A DNA stretch of 64,000 nucleotides from Deltaproteobacteria bacterium. Its GTDB lineage: Bacteria; Myxococcota_A; UBA796; GCA-2862545. Each line of letters begins with the position of its first letter. Position 1 is the stretch's first letter. Position numbers and translations under genes: made by a program. Shown here piece after piece: positions 1 through 7,857 of this stretch. The notes under the pieces are model-generated. The model made no database searches. It was not told the DNA's origin and saw only the letters and a list, made by a program, of their open reading frames with translations. The stretch spans positions 36,386 through 100,385 of the forward strand of contig SBGP01000014.1 in the NCBI GenBank assembly GCA_006226595.1, written 5' to 3'.

Positions 1-345
1 GTCCATCACCTTGCAGATCTTCGAGGCGTGCGCCGCCGAGAGCGAGCCGCCGAACACGGTGAAGTCCTGGGCAAACACGTACACGAGGCGACCATCGATA
101 CGGCCGTAGCCGGTGACGACGCCGTCGCCGGGGTAGCGCTGCTTCTCCATGCCGAAGTCGCGGCACTGGTGCTGCACGAACTTGTCGAGCTCGACGAAGC
201 TGTCGGCGTCGAGCAGGGCGTCGATGCGCTCGCGCGCAGTGAGCTTGCCGTTGTCGTGTTGGCGCTTGATGCGCGCCTCACCGCCGCCGAGCTCGGCAGC
301 GGCTTCCATGTGGGCAAGGCGGTCGAGCAGCACACTTCGGTCCAT
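1..345 (-). CDS. Acyl-CoA carboxylase carboxyltransferase (beta) subunit, N-terminal fragment
   Basis: N-terminal 115 codons of a biotin-dependent acyl-CoA carboxylase carboxyltransferase subunit (propionyl-CoA carboxylase beta / methylmalonyl-CoA decarboxylase alpha type), which moves CO2 from carboxybiotin to or from an acyl-CoA. The family hallmarks are visible: [14 protein letters not shown], then [14 protein letters not shown] and [13 protein letters not shown], the start of the acyl-CoA binding crotonase fold. The ATG at 345 follows a GGAGG box five bases upstream. The gene runs off the left edge, so substrate specificity and the rest of the active site cannot be judged. It is divergent from the lipoprotein gene at 450. 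Confidence 0.9.
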   Translation of the reverse strand, partial: MDRSVLLDRLAHMEAAAELGGGEARIKRQHDNGKLTARERIDALLDADSFVELDKFVQHQCRDFGMEKQRYPGDGVVTGYGRIDGRLVYVFAQDFTVFGGSLSAAHASKICKVMD

Positions 346-449
346 TCAGGCCTCCGGACGGCGCCCATAACCTCCCTGGGCGACGCCGACCGTGGGTTGT
401 GGTCGGTCACCGGGTCAAGCTACGGTATCGAGAGATCTGGAGGCGCACG

Positions 450-3068
450 ATGCGCGCATGCTGCGGGCTGATCGGCATCCTTGCCCTGGTGGGCTGCAAG
501 GGAGACGACGGCGAGGACACCGGGGAGGAGATCACCTACCCGACGGGCTGTATCGCCACGTCCGAGGGCGGCAGCTTCGCGCTCCTCGCGGACGCGGTGG
601 TCGCCTCGTCGGCGGGAACGACCATCACCCTGTGCGACGGTCCGTTCACCGAGACGGTCACCGTCAGCGGCAAGGAACTGACGATCGAGGGTGGCGTCGA
701 CACGGTGTGGCAAGCGCCGGTCAACGAGCCGGCACTGGTCCTCGGCGAGCAGGCCGACGTCACCGTCAGCGGCCTCACCATCGAGACCACGCGCAACGGC
801 GTCACCACGGACGCGAGCACCCTCACCCTCACCGACGTCGTGTTCCCCTCCCCCGGAAACTACGCGGTCGAAGGCACGGCGAGCAGCGTCAACGCGACCA
901 ACGTCACCGTCGAGACACCGGGCTGGGGCGCCATCCGCCTGAGCGGTGCGAGCGCGATGCTCACCGCGTCGGCCCTGGAGGTGAACCAGTCGACCGGCAA
1001 CGCCGTGACCCTGGAACAGGGCGCGAGCGGCGACATCCGCGACAGCAGCTTCCTCGAGTCGGTGTGCACCAACGACGGCGTCAACTGCCTCGAGAGTGAC
1101 GGCTGGGGCGTCGAGATCACCGATGGCGGTTCGCTGAACCTCGTCGGCAACAACTTCGAGCTCGGCTTCCTCGGCGGAGTTCGCGCAGAGTCCGCTTCGG
1201 TGACCAGTACCGACGACGTGTTCAGCTTCAACTGGTTCGGCATGTGGATCGAAAACGGCGACCTGACCGCCAACGGCACCCTCGTCGAGTACTCGACGCA
1301 GTACGGCATCCTCGGTCTGACCATGGATGCCGACCTCACCGATGTCTCGGTGATCTCCGAGGAGTGGGCTGGCGAGTACGAGGTCAACGACGAGGACACC
1401 GACGGCGACGGCGTTCCCGACTCCCAGTCCACGCTCGACGGCACCTACGGCATCGTCGGCTTCGACACCGATCTCGTCGGCGATGGGCTCGAGATCACGG
1501 GCAACAACGGCGGCGGCATCTACCTGAGCACCCGCCTCGACACCGCCGTCAGCCTCGATCTCGCGAACTCGGTGATCGACGACAACGCCGGCTGGGGCAT
1601 CTTCGCGCTGCTCGGCGAGCTGACCCTGTCCGACGTCGACATCACCAACACGCGGCGCAACGAGGACTTCTGTGTCCAGGGCTCGACCCTGCAGTGCGAT
1701 GGCGGCATGTGGGCCGCTGCCAGCGACGTGACCTGGGATGGCGGGCGGATCTCGGGCAACCAGTTCATCGGCTACATCGGCATCCAGAACAACCACACGC
1801 TCAGCAACGTGGTGATCGCCGACAACGAGGACACCGGCGTGCGCGTGGACGCGGGCGCGCTGACGATGACGAGCTCGGAGATCACCGGACGCGGCGCCTT
1901 CGCGACCGTGGTCAGCAACGGCGCCGTCGGAAGCTTCGATGGGCTCGACGTCCACGACCGAAGCCACGACTCGCTGCTCTCGTTCACCGACGGGTCGAGC
2001 TACCGCACCTACTACGACGGCACGGACCTGCTCCTCACCAGCGCCACGGCCACCATCGCCAACAGCACGTTTGCGCGAGGCGACACCGGCATCCAGGTGA
2101 CGGGCACGACCGCCGCCCTCACCCTCGAGGACTCGAGCTTCACCGACTACAACCGCCGCGCGCTCTACGCCTATCAGGGCGGGCTGGACGTCGCGCGCAC
2201 GACGTTCACCAACGTTGGCGGGTACGTCGTCTACTGCTCCCAGGGCACGTTCACCGGCCAGAGCCTCGGCTTCACCGGTGTGCCCGAGTACGCGACCCAC
2301 TACGTGAACACCGACGCCACCGGCTCGGTGACGGAGAGCGAGTACACAACGGCTGCCGCGGCCCTCTACAACTCGACCTGTACCCTCGACCTCACCAACG
2401 TGGTGATGTCCGACGTCGTCGAGCGGGCCATCTACGCCTCCTCGGGGAGCACCCAGCTCGACCGGTTCACCGTGGACGGAGCCGGCGCGAGTGCCTCGAC
2501 CACCGAGGCCACCGTGCACCTGAGCAACGCCGCGGATGCCCTGCTCAACGACATCGACATCCGCAACGTGACCGTGGGCCACGCGCTGCGCGTCGCCGGC
2601 GGCACCGCGGGCACGAGCACGGTCCGGGTGAGCGAGCTGTTCGTGGACGGCGTGACCGACGGCTCGGCGGTGTACGCCGACAGCGCGCCAGACGTGCGGA
2701 TCAGCGGACTGGCGGTCGCGAACACCAGCGATGCCGCCCTGCGCTTCGAGAACAGCACCGTCACCGTCGACGGCACCGCCCTCGCCAGTGCCGGCACGAT
2801 CGATGGCGCCGGGGCCGAGGGCGTCTCGGTCACTGGGGGCACGGCCTCGCTGTCGAACCTGACCATTGCCTCGCCCGTCACCGCGGGCATGCTGATGAGC
2901 GGCGGCACGGATCACGTGCTGAGCGGCGCGACCGTCACGGGAGCCGGAACCTTCGGCATGGTATGTGACACCACGCCCAGCTTCGCGACCTGCGAGTCCC
3001 TGGCGCTCGACGGGGCGAGCGGACCCCACTCTGGTTGCGACGACTGCGCGAGCCTCGCGGGCCTCTAG
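450..3068 (+). CDS. Secreted parallel beta-helix lipoprotein
   Basis: Predicted lipoprotein of 872 residues. The ATG at 450 is chosen over an upstream in-frame ATG because GGAGG lies six bases before it and it gives a clean signal peptide ending in the lipobox LVGC (Cys 16), followed by an acidic KGDDGEDTGEE linker. The rest is a long run of short beta-strand repeats rich in Asn, Thr, Ser, Asp and Gly (patterns such as VSGLTIE, NATNVTVE), typical of right-handed parallel beta-helix proteins (pectate-lyase-like fold). A DTDGDGVPDS stretch in the middle looks like a calcium-binding thrombospondin type-3-like loop. No catalytic residues are recognised. It is probably a surface or adhesion protein; enzymatic action on polysaccharide is possible but unsupported. 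Confidence 0.8.
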   Translation: MRACCGLIGILALVGCKGDDGEDTGEEITYPTGCIATSEGGSFALLADAVVASSAGTTITLCDGPFTETVTVSGKELTIEGGVDTVWQAPVNEPALVLGEQADVTVSGLTIETTRNGVTTDASTLTLTDVVFPSPGNYAVEGTASSVNATNVTVETPGWGAIRLSGASAMLTASALEVNQSTGNAVTLEQGASGDIRDSSFLESVCTNDGVNCLESDGWGVEITDGGSLNLVGNNFELGFLGGVRAESASVTSTDDVFSFNWFGMWIENGDLTANGTLVEYSTQYGILGLTMDADLTDVSVISEEWAGEYEVNDEDTDGDGVPDSQSTLDGTYGIVGFDTDLVGDGLEITGNNGGGIYLSTRLDTAVSLDLANSVIDDNAGWGIFALLGELTLSDVDITNTRRNEDFCVQGSTLQCDGGMWAAASDVTWDGGRISGNQFIGYIGIQNNHTLSNVVIADNEDTGVRVDAGALTMTSSEITGRGAFATVVSNGAVGSFDGLDVHDRSHDSLLSFTDGSSYRTYYDGTDLLLTSATATIANSTFARGDTGIQVTGTTAALTLEDSSFTDYNRRALYAYQGGLDVARTTFTNVGGYVVYCSQGTFTGQSLGFTGVPEYATHYVNTDATGSVTESEYTTAAAALYNSTCTLDLTNVVMSDVVERAIYASSGSTQLDRFTVDGAGASASTTEATVHLSNAADALLNDIDIRNVTVGHALRVAGGTAGTSTVRVSELFVDGVTDGSAVYADSAPDVRISGLAVANTSDAALRFENSTVTVDGTALASAGTIDGAGAEGVSVTGGTASLSNLTIASPVTAGMLMSGGTDHVLSGATVTGAGTFGMVCDTTPSFATCESLALDGASGPHSGCDDCASLAGL

Positions 3069-3081
3069 GCGCTGCGGTGGC

Positions 3082-4152
3082 TCACGGCTCCGGGGTGATC
3101 GTCGTCGCGAGCACCTCGGTGCCACGCCGCGTGATGCGCACCCGACGCGCCTGATCCATGGCGCCGGGCCAGCGATAGGCGCGGTACTGCGGCACGTCGC
3201 GGATCGCGTACACGAAGGCCTGGGGCTGCCCCTCCGGCTTGGGCTCGACCACCACCTTGTCGCCGATGTCGATGGTGACGACGAGATCGCCAGAAGCGTC
3301 GAGAGCACGCGGACGATCCCCGAGTCCGAACTCCAGTGGCGTCGGAATCCGCGCCTCGTGCTCGACCGTGATCACCGCGGCATCCGGCGCGGCGAGGATC
3401 TCGACCTCGGCGGCCTCGAGCGACAGGGAGCGCTCGTCGACCCGGGCGATCACGGGTCCGATCACCATCGTCCCCGGCCCCAGCCCACGCCAGGTCCACT
3501 CGATCTCCCGCACCAGGCCGTCGGTCGAGTCGAGCAGCGTCTCCCGTGCCCCAGTGAGCACCGCCGGCCCCTCGAGCCGCTCCGCGGTCACCCCGATCGG
3601 GCGAGTGCCAGCCCCCGCGATGCGCACCGTGATCGTGAACTCGCTGCCCTCGAAGACCGGCGCGCCGGGAGCTTGGATGCCCAGTGAGCTCAGCACCGAG
3701 CCCGGCAGGAACCCGAAGGCGTCGAGGCCGAGGAAGGGCTCGAAGTCCGGATCGGCCGCAGCCTCGCGGGGCGTGCGCACACCGGCGAGCAACGCCGCCT
3801 CGAGCTCTGGACCCGCGAGCTCGGGCCGCCCCATGCGCGCGAGGTAGGCCGCGCGGTTGTAGCGGGCGATCGCGAAGCTCGGGTCGAGGAGCAGGGCCTT
3901 GTCGAGCAGCTCCACCGCCTCTTCGAGGTCTCCCAGCTCGGCGTTGGCTCGCGCCTCCCACGCCAGTAGCAGCGGATCGCGCGGCTGGTGCCGGCGCGCG
4001 TCCTGAAACGCGATCCGGGCCCCTTCCACGTCTCCCTGCTCGAGCGCCTCCACGCCGTCGCGCCAGGCGTCGAGCGCCGCGCGGACGGGCGCGAGTTCGC
4101 GATCCTCCGCCGACTGGCAGGCGAGCAACAGCCACAGGCACCACCAGGTCAT
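3082..4152 (-). CDS. TPR-containing lipoprotein
   Basis: 356-residue predicted lipoprotein. The start at 4152 overlaps the pgeF stop in an ATGA tetranucleotide, indicating translational coupling. The very short signal MTWWCLWLLLAC ends in a lipobox (LLLAC). Residues about 30-140 contain two to three TPR-like helical pairs (EALEQGDVEGARIAFQDA, GDLEEAVELLDKALLLDP). The C-terminal half is beta-rich and resembles an immunoglobulin-like or BatD-like domain (FTITVRIAGAGTRPIGV), without catalytic motifs. Function unknown; cell-envelope location is inferred from the lipobox. It lies tail to tail with the beta-helix lipoprotein gene with a 13-bp gap. Confidence 0.75.
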   Translation of the reverse strand: MTWWCLWLLLACQSAEDRELAPVRAALDAWRDGVEALEQGDVEGARIAFQDARRHQPRDPLLLAWEARANAELGDLEEAVELLDKALLLDPSFAIARYNRAAYLARMGRPELAGPELEAALLAGVRTPREAAADPDFEPFLGLDAFGFLPGSVLSSLGIQAPGAPVFEGSEFTITVRIAGAGTRPIGVTAERLEGPAVLTGARETLLDSTDGLVREIEWTWRGLGPGTMVIGPVIARVDERSLSLEAAEVEILAAPDAAVITVEHEARIPTPLEFGLGDRPRALDASGDLVVTIDIGDKVVVEPKPEGQPQAFVYAIRDVPQYRAYRWPGAMDQARRVRITRRGTEVLATTITPEP

Positions 4153-4889
4153 GCGGGCCTCAGCGCGATCACCCCGGCGACACGGCCCGCGTTGCGGCCA
4201 TCGCGACGCCAGCTGTGGAGCTCCGGGTCTTCCCAGGTACAGCGCCGGTGAGCGTGCACGTGGGTCACGCCCGCATGCGCGAGCTGCCACGCCACCGCGC
4301 AAGCACCGTCCACGTGGGGCTTCGGCCCCCTGCCCGGCACCACGAAGCTGGCCGCGGGAATGCCCGCAGCCTCGAGTTGTTCGACGACCTCGGCCCCGAC
4401 CTCGTAGTGACGACCGCAGATGGCGGGCCCGACGACGGCGTTTAGCTCGGCGGGGTCACAGCCCGCCTCCGCGCACAGACGGGCCACCGTCTTCGGCACG
4501 AGCCGACACGCCACGCCGCGCCATCCCGCGTGAACGGCGGCGACGATACCGGGGCCCGCGAGCAGGATGGGTACGCAGTCCGCCACCCTCACGGCCACCG
4601 CTAGTCCAGGTACACGGGTGAACAGCGCGTCCGCTTCGCCAACGGTGGCGAGTGGTCCGGTCGCCACCGTCGCCTCGACGATGCCATCGCCGTGAACCTG
4701 CGTCATCAGCGCGAGCGCATCGACCCCGAGATCCGTGAGCACGCGCGCCCACGACCGCTCGGTCTCGGCGTCCGGCTGCCGTTCGGAGCGCGCGAGATCC
4801 ACGCGCCGCGAGAACCCCGCGACAACGGGGGACGGCAGGCCCAAGAAGGGCTCGAAGTGCGCGTGAGCAGCGGTTGACAGAGGCACCAC
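4149..4889 (-). CDS. pgeF: Purine nucleoside phosphorylase YfiH/PgeF (laccase-domain, DUF152)
   Basis: 246-residue member of the YfiH/PgeF/FAMIN family, zinc enzymes now known to act on purine nucleosides (phosphorolysis and adenosine deamination) and earlier called multicopper-oxidase-like. Diagnostic motifs with the three zinc-binding residues are present: TQVHGD (His 66), VADCVPILL (Cys 105), VHAGWRG (His 120), plus GPAICGRHYEVG and the C-terminal HRRCTW and SWRRDGRNAGR. Length is normal for the family. The first two codons are both GTG; the second (4886) is an alternative start. A TAGAAT -10-like box at 4893-4898 lies only a few bases upstream and no Shine-Dalgarno is visible, so the mRNA may be leaderless. 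Coupled by ATGA to the TPR lipoprotein gene. Confidence 0.92.
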   Translation of the reverse strand: MVPLSTAAHAHFEPFLGLPSPVVAGFSRRVDLARSERQPDAETERSWARVLTDLGVDALALMTQVHGDGIVEATVATGPLATVGEADALFTRVPGLAVAVRVADCVPILLAGPGIVAAVHAGWRGVACRLVPKTVARLCAEAGCDPAELNAVVGPAICGRHYEVGAEVVEQLEAAGIPAASFVVPGRGPKPHVDGACAVAWQLAHAGVTHVHAHRRCTWEDPELHSWRRDGRNAGRVAGVIALRPA

Positions 4890-4902
4890 CCGATTCTACC
4901 CT
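4874..4902 (+). promoter_or_regulatory. Sigma70-type promoter of the kelch lipoprotein gene
   Basis: A consensus -35 TTGACA (4874-4879), a 17-bp spacer and -10 TACCCT (4897-4902). The ATG at 4911 starts 8 nt after the -10 box, so transcription should begin at or within a base or two of the start codon; there is no Shine-Dalgarno. The -35 lies inside the pgeF coding region. Confidence 0.75.
4893..4898 (-). promoter_or_regulatory. Putative -10 box of pgeF
   Basis: TAGAAT read on the minus strand, ending 3 nt before the first GTG and 6 nt before the second GTG of pgeF. The matching -35 (TTCGTC about 18 bp upstream) is weak. It overlaps the -10 box of the divergent kelch lipoprotein gene by two bases. 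Confidence 0.45.
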
Positions 4903-4910
4903 CCCTGCAC

Positions 4911-6428
4911 ATGCCCGACGAACTCCACAGTCCCCGACTGCCTGCCTCGCTGACGCTCGTGCTCGCCCTCGCCGCGAGCGGATGCGCCGTCGACGCCGAC
5001 TACACGCTGACCCTCGTGCCCCGCACGCTGCCGAGCCAGGACGTCTTCGCCGGAGAGGTCGAGGTCAAGGCCCTGCTGCGCGGCGTGGACAACGCGGTAG
5101 AGATCCCCGCCAAGGACGCCGAGAACCTGCGTCCGCTCGACGGAGATCACGTCGGGATCGTCGTCGAGACCGTGGGTGGCGCCTACGAGACCTTCAATCG
5201 CTTCCGGATGACCGCCTACGGCGAGATCGGACCGATCTCGCTGTCCGCGGGAGGGCGCGAGGACACCTTCGAGGTGTTCGTGTCGAGCTTCGGCGTGGTC
5301 GGCGAGATGGACACCTTCCCCGAGGCACACCATCTGGCGGCAGCGGCGATGTTCCCCCGAGGCGGCGTGGTCGTCGCCGGCGGCGGAGACATCGACAGTG
5401 GCGCGACGGACGACGGCGTGTACTGGATGCGGCACCCCGACACCGCGGACTGGCGCCTCGAGCGCGTCGCCAGCCTCCCCGGGCCCCGAGCCGGCGCAAG
5501 TGCCGACATCGTCGAGATCGACGGGATTCACCGGGTCCTGATCGCCGGCGGACGCTCGGCGGTGGACGACGTGAGCACCAATCGGCCCCAGGCCATGCTC
5601 TTCGATCCGCTCGAGGCGCGTCTCGGCTGGCAAGGCGAGCTGGCGGTCCGTCGCTCCGAGCACGCCTCGGTGGTCCTCGACAATGGCAAGGTACTGCTCG
5701 TCGGTGGGTGGACCGACGACGGAAGCGCCGCGGGTCAGGCCACCTTCGAGATCTTCGACCCCGCGACCAAGACCCTGACTCCGGGCGCCACGGCGCTGGA
5801 CATGCCAAGCGTGGGTCTCAGCGCCGCATCCCTCGGGCCGGACGGCGCCCTCGTGTGTGGCGGTGGAGCCCTCTCCGGCTCCACGTTCACGCCGAGCGCG
5901 ACCTGCAACCGCATCACCCTCACCGGGCAGGTGCTCGAGGCCGCGAGCATGCTCGGGCCGCGCATGGGGCACGCCCTGCTGCGCCTCGCCGACGACTCGG
6001 TGCTCCTCACCGGCGGTGTGGATCAGACCGTGACCCAGGGCACACCGGCCCAGGGCATCACGACCGCGTCGCTCTACATTCCCCGCGAGGACGAGTGGCA
6101 GCAGATCGGACCGATGGAGCTGCGCCGTGTGGGCCACAAGCTCGTGCCGACCGGCGATGGCCGATACCTCGCCGTCGGCGGTTCCGAGCTCGCCGACTTC
6201 GACCTCGGCTTCGAAACGCCGCGCGACTGCACCGAGCTCTTCGACCCGGCCACGTTCCAGTGGACCGTGCTCACGCCGTGTGATCCGACCGGACGCGGTG
6301 CCGCCCAGGCCGTGGCCTCGCGCCCGGACCAGGGAGCGTTCGTGCTCACGGGCTACGATCCCGCCGCGAGCTCCGGGCGGACCTACGGCTGGATCGGCTT
6401 CGGTCCGCCGATCCCGGCTGCCGAGTAG
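4911..6428 (+). CDS. Kelch-repeat lipoprotein
   Basis: 505-residue predicted lipoprotein with signal peptide and lipobox LAASGC (Cys 25). From about residue 130 onward it contains repeated kelch-type blades with the GG doublet after a hydrophobic strand (EHASVVLDNGKVLLVGG, MGHALLRLADDSVLLTGG, VGHKLVPTGDGRYLAVGG), which build a beta-propeller. No enzyme motif is seen; kelch propellers usually bind proteins or carbohydrate. The start is set by the strong TTGACA/TACCCT promoter whose -10 lies 8 nt before the ATG, with no Shine-Dalgarno, suggesting a leaderless transcript. The 3' end overlaps the end of nadD by 46 bp in convergent orientation. Confidence 0.8.
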   Translation: MPDELHSPRLPASLTLVLALAASGCAVDADYTLTLVPRTLPSQDVFAGEVEVKALLRGVDNAVEIPAKDAENLRPLDGDHVGIVVETVGGAYETFNRFRMTAYGEIGPISLSAGGREDTFEVFVSSFGVVGEMDTFPEAHHLAAAAMFPRGGVVVAGGGDIDSGATDDGVYWMRHPDTADWRLERVASLPGPRAGASADIVEIDGIHRVLIAGGRSAVDDVSTNRPQAMLFDPLEARLGWQGELAVRRSEHASVVLDNGKVLLVGGWTDDGSAAGQATFEIFDPATKTLTPGATALDMPSVGLSAASLGPDGALVCGGGALSGSTFTPSATCNRITLTGQVLEAASMLGPRMGHALLRLADDSVLLTGGVDQTVTQGTPAQGITTASLYIPREDEWQQIGPMELRRVGHKLVPTGDGRYLAVGGSELADFDLGFETPRDCTELFDPATFQWTVLTPCDPTGRGAAQAVASRPDQGAFVLTGYDPAASSGRTYGWIGFGPPIPAAE

Positions 6429-6955
6429 CTCGCGCGTACCGCCTCGAGGATCGGGGCGGGCACGAGATGATCGACGGGCTCTCCCGCGGCCAGCCGCGTG
6501 CGTACCTCGGTCGACGACACCCCGGGAAAGATCACGCAGCCGGCCGGGTTGTCGTAACCATCGCGCCCGACGACGACGAGCTCGTACGAGGCCTGCAGAC
6601 GCTCGGCCTCCTTCCACTTGTCGAGCTTGGGCAGGTTGTCGGCGCCAATCACCAGCGAGAAGCGGTGCTCCGGGTACTCCTCGCGCAGCCAGTCCAGCGC
6701 GTCCACCGTGTACGTAGGCGGCTCGAGCTCGGCCTCGACGGCGGTGACGCGGTGTCCCCCACCGAGGGCACGCGTGAGGCTCTCGACCAGCTCGAGGCGG
6801 CGCTCGAAGGGCGGCAGTGCCTTGTCGAACGGGTGGGAGAAGCTCGGCATCCACCACACCTGATCGGCGCGCCCCGTCCACAGCACCCAGCTCGCGACCA
6901 TCGCGTGGCCCACGTGCGGGGGGTTGAAGCTGCCGCCGTAGATGGCGATTCGCAT
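6383..6955 (-). CDS. nadD: Nicotinate-nucleotide adenylyltransferase
   Basis: 190-residue enzyme that adenylates nicotinate mononucleotide in NAD synthesis. The nucleotidyltransferase signature GGSFNPPHVGH is at residues 7-17 and the C-terminal GVSSTEVR matches the (I/V)SSTxxR motif. The middle segment has HPFDKALPPFERR where many NadD proteins have a TPPHK-like segment, a variant I have the impression is common in myxobacterial homologues. The start at 6955 is preceded by GGGAG with a five-base spacer; longer in-frame extensions lack this. It is divergent from murI (52-bp gap) and its 3' end overlaps the kelch gene. Confidence 0.9.
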   Translation of the reverse strand: MRIAIYGGSFNPPHVGHAMVASWVLWTGRADQVWWMPSFSHPFDKALPPFERRLELVESLTRALGGGHRVTAVEAELEPPTYTVDALDWLREEYPEHRFSLVIGADNLPKLDKWKEAERLQASYELVVVGRDGYDNPAGCVIFPGVSSTEVRTRLAAGEPVDHLVPAPILEAVRASYSAAGIGGPKPIQP

Positions 6956-7007
6956 GGGAACTCCCGGGTCGGGTGTTAGAGCAGGGCACTTACAGCGTGG
7001 AGCCCTC

Positions 7008-7811
7008 GTGCGCATCGGCATCTTCGACTCGGGAATCGGTGGACTGACCGTTCACCGTGAGCTGCGAGCCGCTCTCCCCGGTCATGATCTGGTGTATCTG
7101 GGCGACACCGCGCGCGTCCCCTACGGCACGCGCTCCCCCGAGACGGTGAAGCGCTACTCGTTCGCGGTGGCGAGTCACCTCGCCGAAGCTGGCGCAGAGG
7201 CCGTCGTGATCGCGTGCAACACCGCCACGACCTATGCTCTCGAGGACCTCGCAGAAGCAGGCGCCCGCGCCGGCATCCAGGTCTTCGGCGTCGTCGAGCC
7301 GGGCGTTCGTGCCGCGCTCGCCGCGCATCACGACGGGGCCATCGCGGTGCTCGGCACCGAAGGCACCATCCGAGGCGGCGCGTACCAGCGCGCGCTGACC
7401 CGCACGATTCCCGAGGACCAGATCCGCGGCGTCCCCTGCCCTCTGTTCGTGCCGCTGGCCGAGGAGGGCTGGGTGGACGGCGACGTGCCGCTCGCCGTGG
7501 CCGAGCGCTACCTGGGCGGCCTGCGGGGGCAGATCGACACGGCGATCCTCGGCTGCACGCACTACCCGCTGCTCAAGCCGGTGCTCGCCGAGATCCTGCC
7601 CGGCGTCACGCTGGTCGACAGCGCGGAGTCCACGGCCCAGGCGGTGCTCGCGGCACTCGGCCCGGGAGACGGCGACGGCAGCGAGTCCTTCGTGGTCACC
7701 GACCATGTGGACCGCTTCACCTCGGTGGGCGAGCAGTTCCTCGGACGCCGTCCCCAATCCGTGAGCTGGGTGGACGTCGGCCCCCCGCGCGGCGTGTTCT
7801 CGCTCCCCTGA
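7008..7811 (+). CDS. murI: Glutamate racemase
   Basis: 267-residue cytoplasmic enzyme converting L- to D-glutamate for peptidoglycan precursors. Both catalytic cysteines are in their motifs: CNTATT (Cys 70) and GCTHYPLL (Cys 183); the N-terminal FDSGIGG contains the conserved Asp 7. The GTG at 7008 is chosen because it sits after a GTGGAG ribosome-binding site and gives the canonical N-terminus RIGIFDSG; the in-frame upstream ATG would add 22 non-conserved residues. The next gene, ctpA, begins within 50 bases downstream. Confidence 0.95.
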   Translation: MRIGIFDSGIGGLTVHRELRAALPGHDLVYLGDTARVPYGTRSPETVKRYSFAVASHLAEAGAEAVVIACNTATTYALEDLAEAGARAGIQVFGVVEPGVRAALAAHHDGAIAVLGTEGTIRGGAYQRALTRTIPEDQIRGVPCPLFVPLAEEGWVDGDVPLAVAERYLGGLRGQIDTAILGCTHYPLLKPVLAEILPGVTLVDSAESTAQAVLAALGPGDGDGSESFVVTDHVDRFTSVGEQFLGRRPQSVSWVDVGPPRGVFSLP

Positions 7812-7857
7812 TGGGAACCCGCAGGGCTATGCTGACGTCAGTGCTCCTGGAGGCCCC

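Noticed and set aside
420..3308. A 962-codon open frame antisense to the beta-helix lipoprotein
   Set aside because: Arg/Gly/Val/His-rich low-complexity translation, no start signal and no family; the sense protein has a signal peptide and regular repeats. It is a high-G+C shadow.
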